64,000 bases of DNA from Gliomastix tumulicola (lineage: Eukaryota; Ascomycota; Sordariomycetes; Hypocreales; Bionectriaceae): assembly GCA_001599755.1 (NCBI GenBank), contig BCHX01000001.1:4154001-4218000 (forward strand). Direction: 5' to 3'. Of this stretch, positions 62,993 through 64,000 are shown one piece after another. A program made the position numbers and the translations under genes. The number at the start of each line of letters is the position of its first letter. Position 1 is the stretch's first letter. A model generated the notes under the pieces. That model saw nothing but the letters and a program-made list of their open reading frames with translations. It did no database searches and was not told the origin of the DNA.

Positions 62993-64000
62993 CTACTGCC
63001 CCTGATGTCCATCTTGAGTCGAGGCGGCGGGTGCAGCAGACGCATCGACAACAGCTGCTGGCGTCGCGGGCTTCTTGTAGTCAAGCAGAGGCACCGTCAG
63101 ACCATAGCCCTCGGTCAGACCCTGACTGTCGTGCTGGTTGATCTCGACACTGATCCGGATATCCAAGCTACCATCATTTCCACGGCCATGCGTGTCAATA
63201 GAAGCCGCCTTGTGACTAGTGCCGGCGCCAACCTCACCCTTGTGCAGGTGCGAGTGGCCACTCTTTCCATTGAACGACTTCTGAGCAGTGCCGTTCGTCT
63301 GGCCGTCCACCGCCACAGGAGCGTTGTTCGGCGAGTTCTCGGTCAGCGAGGCAAAGTTTCGGCTTGGCATTGTGCAATGGTTAGACCCAGCCGTCTTGCT
63401 CGAGTCACCCGGATCCTTGTTAAACAAATCCAGAAGCGTCTCGTCAGTATCGTGGTCGAGATGGTGGATCTTGTTTCGCTTCGCCAGAAGATTAGCCACA
63501 GCCTGAGGAGGAGGCTTGTTGACAATGGCCGACGAGACCACGTTGCCAATGTACCGACTGTCGTTCTCAGTTGGAATCTTGAGCTTCGGGTGCGAGTAGA
63601 AACGCCCAAAAGCAGCCAGGTGGACGTCACCCCCGAGGATGGTAACGCGAACCGAAAACTCAGCCGACACCTGCTGAAGCCGGTGGATGAGGCCTGCTCT
63701 CTCTGCCTTGTGGATCTTGGCTGTGTAGTGGTCGTCAAGATCGTCGAGTAAGTCGAAGCTGCCATCAAAGTGGTTGAACAGACCGCCACCCAGGCCGAAC
63801 CTCTTGTTCATGAGCTTGACGGGTCCTATCAGCGGGCTACGAAGAACATTCTCCAGCCAAGTGAGTCGCTACACGTCCAGTATTAGCCTTCGGAGACTCA
63901 GAATTTGATATGCCGAGGGAAGAAGGTACGCACAGGATAAGCAATGGGGATACCCAGCAGTACGATCAGATGCTTGATGGGCTGGGGCGAGCCAGCGGCG
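62993..64000 (-). CDS. PhoD-like metallophosphatase, C-terminal part (cut by window edge)
   Basis: Two exons lie in the window: 64000-63934 (partial, runs off the edge) and 63868-62993. About 313 residues are seen; the start is outside. The join reads IVLLGIPIAYP to RLTWLENVLRSPLIGPVKLM. VTILGGDVHLAAFGRFYSHP carries the GDVH metal-binding signature of the PhoD alkaline phosphatase/phosphodiesterase superfamily, and YIGNVVSSAIVNKPPPQAVA is typical of the large fungal PhoD-like proteins. The C-terminal part is Asn/Gly/His-rich and less ordered. The substrate is not known. Acceptor GTGTAG and donor GTGCGT are as expected. Nothing can be said about the N-terminal half. Confidence 0.8.

Overview
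This window is nuclear DNA of a filamentous ascomycete (Pezizomycotina, most likely Sordariomycetes). Genes are compact and mostly carry a few short GT-AG introns, often with a CTAAC-type branch site. Intergenic stretches are 0.2-2 kb, and housekeeping genes have strong C-ending codon bias. There are no operons, insertion sequences or CRISPR arrays. Exon borders below were read by eye from splice signals, reading frame and remembered family conservation. No alignments were run.

Region 1 (0.5-34.2 kb) is a conserved housekeeping block: a disordered SAM-methyltransferase-like protein, TMA22, an Nbl1/borealin-like chromosomal passenger subunit, RPN10, TRS23, RPB4, a Ser/Thr-rich single-pass membrane protein, PUF6, GIR2, ACL4, riboflavin synthase (RIB5), MUS81, phosphoacetylglucosamine mutase, arginine methyltransferase HMT1, NSA2, mitoribosomal bL21m and the MPS1 checkpoint kinase. 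Many act in translation or 60S assembly (TMA22, PUF6, GIR2, ACL4, NSA2, bL21m), and several form divergent pairs on short shared promoters.

Region 2 (35.5-53.6 kb) looks like an accessory island. Two large paralogous multi-pass DUF3433-type membrane proteins converge on a small secreted, probably GPI-anchored protein built from two copies of a cysteine-rich repeat. Next come a tRNA-Trp gene with an abnormal 53-nt insertion that looks like a spliceosomal intron, a protein combining a STAND/HeLo-like N-terminus, a catalytically dead kinase fold and a ZZ zinc finger, a secreted type-B carboxylesterase, and a HET-domain protein. Domain types linked to fungal self/non-self recognition and cell-surface biology are concentrated here, and codon bias is visibly weaker than in the flanks.

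Region 3 (54.8-64 kb) returns to housekeeping genes: PER1 (GPI-anchor lipid remodelling), an Esc1-like bHLH factor, a 2-kb low-complexity intergenic stretch with undetermined bases, PUT2 (proline catabolism), and a PhoD-like phosphatase cut by the right edge.

The strongest items for follow-up are the interrupted tRNA-Trp, the HeLo-like/pseudokinase/ZZ protein, the DUF3433-Cys-rich-DUF3433 cassette, and two genes whose start codon is split from or isolated from the rest of the coding sequence by an intron (TRS23 and NSA2).
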